Shown here one piece after another: positions 62,744 through 64,000 of a stretch of 64,000 nt of DNA (position 1 is the stretch's first letter; every line of letters starts with the position of its first letter). Below the pieces are notes generated by a model. The model was not told the origin of the DNA, ran no database searches, and saw nothing but the letters and a program-made list of their open reading frames with translations. The stretch is from an uncultured Sphaerochaeta sp. (GTDB lineage: Bacteria; Spirochaetota; Spirochaetia; Sphaerochaetales; Sphaerochaetaceae), in contig NZ_OY781873.1 in NCBI RefSeq assembly GCF_963677075.1, positions 930,001 through 994,000 of the forward strand. Reading direction: 5' to 3'. Position numbers and translations under genes: made by a program.

Positions 62744-64000
62744 ATCGCTTCGAGACCTCAGCACGACGGACCTTCTTGGAAGAGGTCATGGATAGCGGTT
62801 CATCAGCCACCGAGACCATCTCTATCCTCTTATAGGGAAGAAGGGTAGCGTTGACCTCTTTGACTATCTGCTCCATTCTCTCCTGTATCGCTTCGGCAGT
62901 CTTTCCTTCGGCAAATGCCTGGGAGGGGAAGATGATGACCCTCACATGCTCACCGGCGCTTTGCTTGTCCTTGATGTACCCAATGACACACAGCTGCTCA
63001 ATCTCTGTGTAGAGCTGGAATTTGTCCTCAATCTCTTCTGGGAAAATGTTCTTCCCTCCCTCGCTCACAATCACTGATTTTGCCCTCCCACTCAGGAAAA
63101 GGTAGTTCTCCTCATCCACCTGTCCAATATCCCCTGTATTGAGCCATCCATCCTGGTCAAGAACCTCAGCTGTGGCCTCGGGATGCTTGTAGTATCCTTT
63201 CATCACCTGGGGGCCACGAATGAAGATCAGTCCGTTTCCATCCTCGTCAGGGTCGACTATCTTGCACTTGGTACCTGCAACCACCTTCCCGACAGAGGAT
63301 TCCTTGAACGCATAGATGGGATTGAGATGTGTGATGGGCGAGGTCTCGGTAAGACCATACCCTTGTACGAAATCAATACCGAGTTCGTTGAATCCCCTGA
63401 ACGTCGATGCAGGAAGCGGTCCACCCCCGCAAATACAGATCCTGTTGGTGTCGAGCGAGAGTCTCTTGAGCAGGAACTTGAACCAATGCTTTCCCACGTT
63501 GAGGCCAAACGTTCTCTTGAGCCACCCAGAGATGCCCATAAGGCCCCGTATGGTTCCGTATACAAGCCTGCCTTTTTGTTTCAACCCAGCCATAACAGCT
63601 CCATACATCTTGTTGAAGAGCATTGGAACGCCGAGGAACATGGTTACCTCTCCTTCCTTCAGATCCTTGAGCATCTGCGATACAACAAGTTTCTTGCCGA
63701 ATACCACGGATGCCCCAACACCCACAGCTTCAAGAAATACCGCAAGGAGCGTATAGGCATGGTGTATCGGCAGAATTGCATAGAACACGTCTGTCTCGAA
63801 GATATTCATGTTTGCCTGCGAGAGGAAGATGTCTGAGACAAGATTCTTATGGGTCAACATGACTCCCTTCGGAGTCCCGGTTGTCCCGGAGGTAAAGAGA
63901 ATCTGTGCAATATCATCCTCACCACATGGTTCAGGCTCGACATATTCGGCGCTCTTGTGCATGATCCATTCAGCCGGCCCGTTCTCCTCAAGACATGCAA
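62730..64000 (-). CDS. AMP-forming long-chain acyl-CoA synthetase (FadD-like), 5' partial
   Basis: The frame is open to the window end (A-C-L-E-E-N before the first visible Met), so the N-terminus lies outside. At least 423 residues are visible. The adenylate-forming signatures are ILFTSGTTGTPKGVMLTHKN, DFVQGYGLTETSPITH and NTGDIGQVDEENYLFLSGRA, then the C-terminal lysine region LSMTSSKKVRRAE. It activates fatty acids with ATP and CoA or ACP. The stop overlaps the start of the HsdM/S fusion, so the three genes form one operon. Confidence 0.9.
   Translation of the reverse strand, partial: ACLEENGPAEWIMHKSAEYVEPEPCGEDDIAQILFTSGTTGTPKGVMLTHKNLVSDIFLSQANMNIFETDVFYAILPIHHAYTLLAVFLEAVGVGASVVFGKKLVVSQMLKDLKEGEVTMFLGVPMLFNKMYGAVMAGLKQKGRLVYGTIRGLMGISGWLKRTFGLNVGKHWFKFLLKRLSLDTNRICICGGGPLPASTFRGFNELGIDFVQGYGLTETSPITHLNPIYAFKESSVGKVVAGTKCKIVDPDEDGNGLIFIRGPQVMKGYYKHPEATAEVLDQDGWLNTGDIGQVDEENYLFLSGRAKSVIVSEGGKNIFPEEIEDKFQLYTEIEQLCVIGYIKDKQSAGEHVRVIIFPSQAFAEGKTAEAIQERMEQIVKEVNATLLPYKRIEMVSVADEPLSMTSSKKVRRAEVSKRYEIA

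Overview
The window looks like chromosomal DNA of a free-living or gut-associated spirochaete, most likely Sphaerochaeta or a close relative. This is an inference from gene content (many sugar ABC importers, LacI and XRE regulators, a comM-dprA pair) and no search was run. The base composition is mosaic. The metabolic ends have mid-range G+C. The surface-polysaccharide block from about 29.3 to 39.7 kb is strikingly AT-rich, and the insertion sequences and the comM-dprA block are GC-richer.

1-8 kb: a sugar-acid import and breakdown operon. It has a DapA-family aldolase (cut by the window edge), a family-1 binding protein, two permeases, a 2-hydroxyacid dehydrogenase, a LarA-like protein and an IlvD-type dehydratase. 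No ATPase gene is present. 8-12.4 kb: a radical-SAM-derived protein that lacks its iron-sulfur cysteines, a TetR regulator, a secreted protein, and an AlbA/Schlafen-type regulator flanked by a duplicated tail of the secreted-protein gene. 12.4-18 kb: a LacI regulator behind a near-consensus promoter and operator, followed by an amidohydrolase and a ribose-type ABC transporter. 18.1-18.7 kb: two small XRE genes joined by a 7-bp tandem repeat that looks phase-variable.

19.3-46.4 kb: a Wzx/Wzy-type surface-glycan locus. A winged-helix regulator comes first, then a truncated DegT aminotransferase, an opposing CBS-HEPN gene, an aldolase, a PLP decarboxylase, a priming sugar transferase, a class-IV aminotransferase, glycosyltransferases, Wzy, Wzx and an asparagine-synthase-like protein. 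It ends with a seven-gene legionaminic-acid set (legB, legC, ptmE, legH, legI, legG, legF). Two mobile insertions interrupt it. One is an IS4-type element split by an IS1634-type element with a precise 5-bp target duplication. The other is an IS5-like element with 16-bp inverted ends and a TGAG duplication. The aldolase, aminotransferase, decarboxylase and asparagine-synthase-like genes could build an unusual amino or amide decoration.

46.4-53 kb: a repeat-rich decay zone. A ~110-bp repeat occurs in four full copies plus partial ones, with an IS91-type transposase, a kinase-like orphan and two copies of a DUF6880-like gene (one truncated, one with a nonsense codon). 53-64 kb: an XRE regulator under a perfect promoter with an embedded palindrome, an MFS transporter, comM-dprA with a Y1/RAYT transposase gene, and a lipid-related operon (acyl-CoA synthetase, acyl-ACP thioesterase). 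That operon encloses a HsdM-HsdS fusion whose catalytic NPPF motif is lost. No tRNA, rRNA or CRISPR array was seen.
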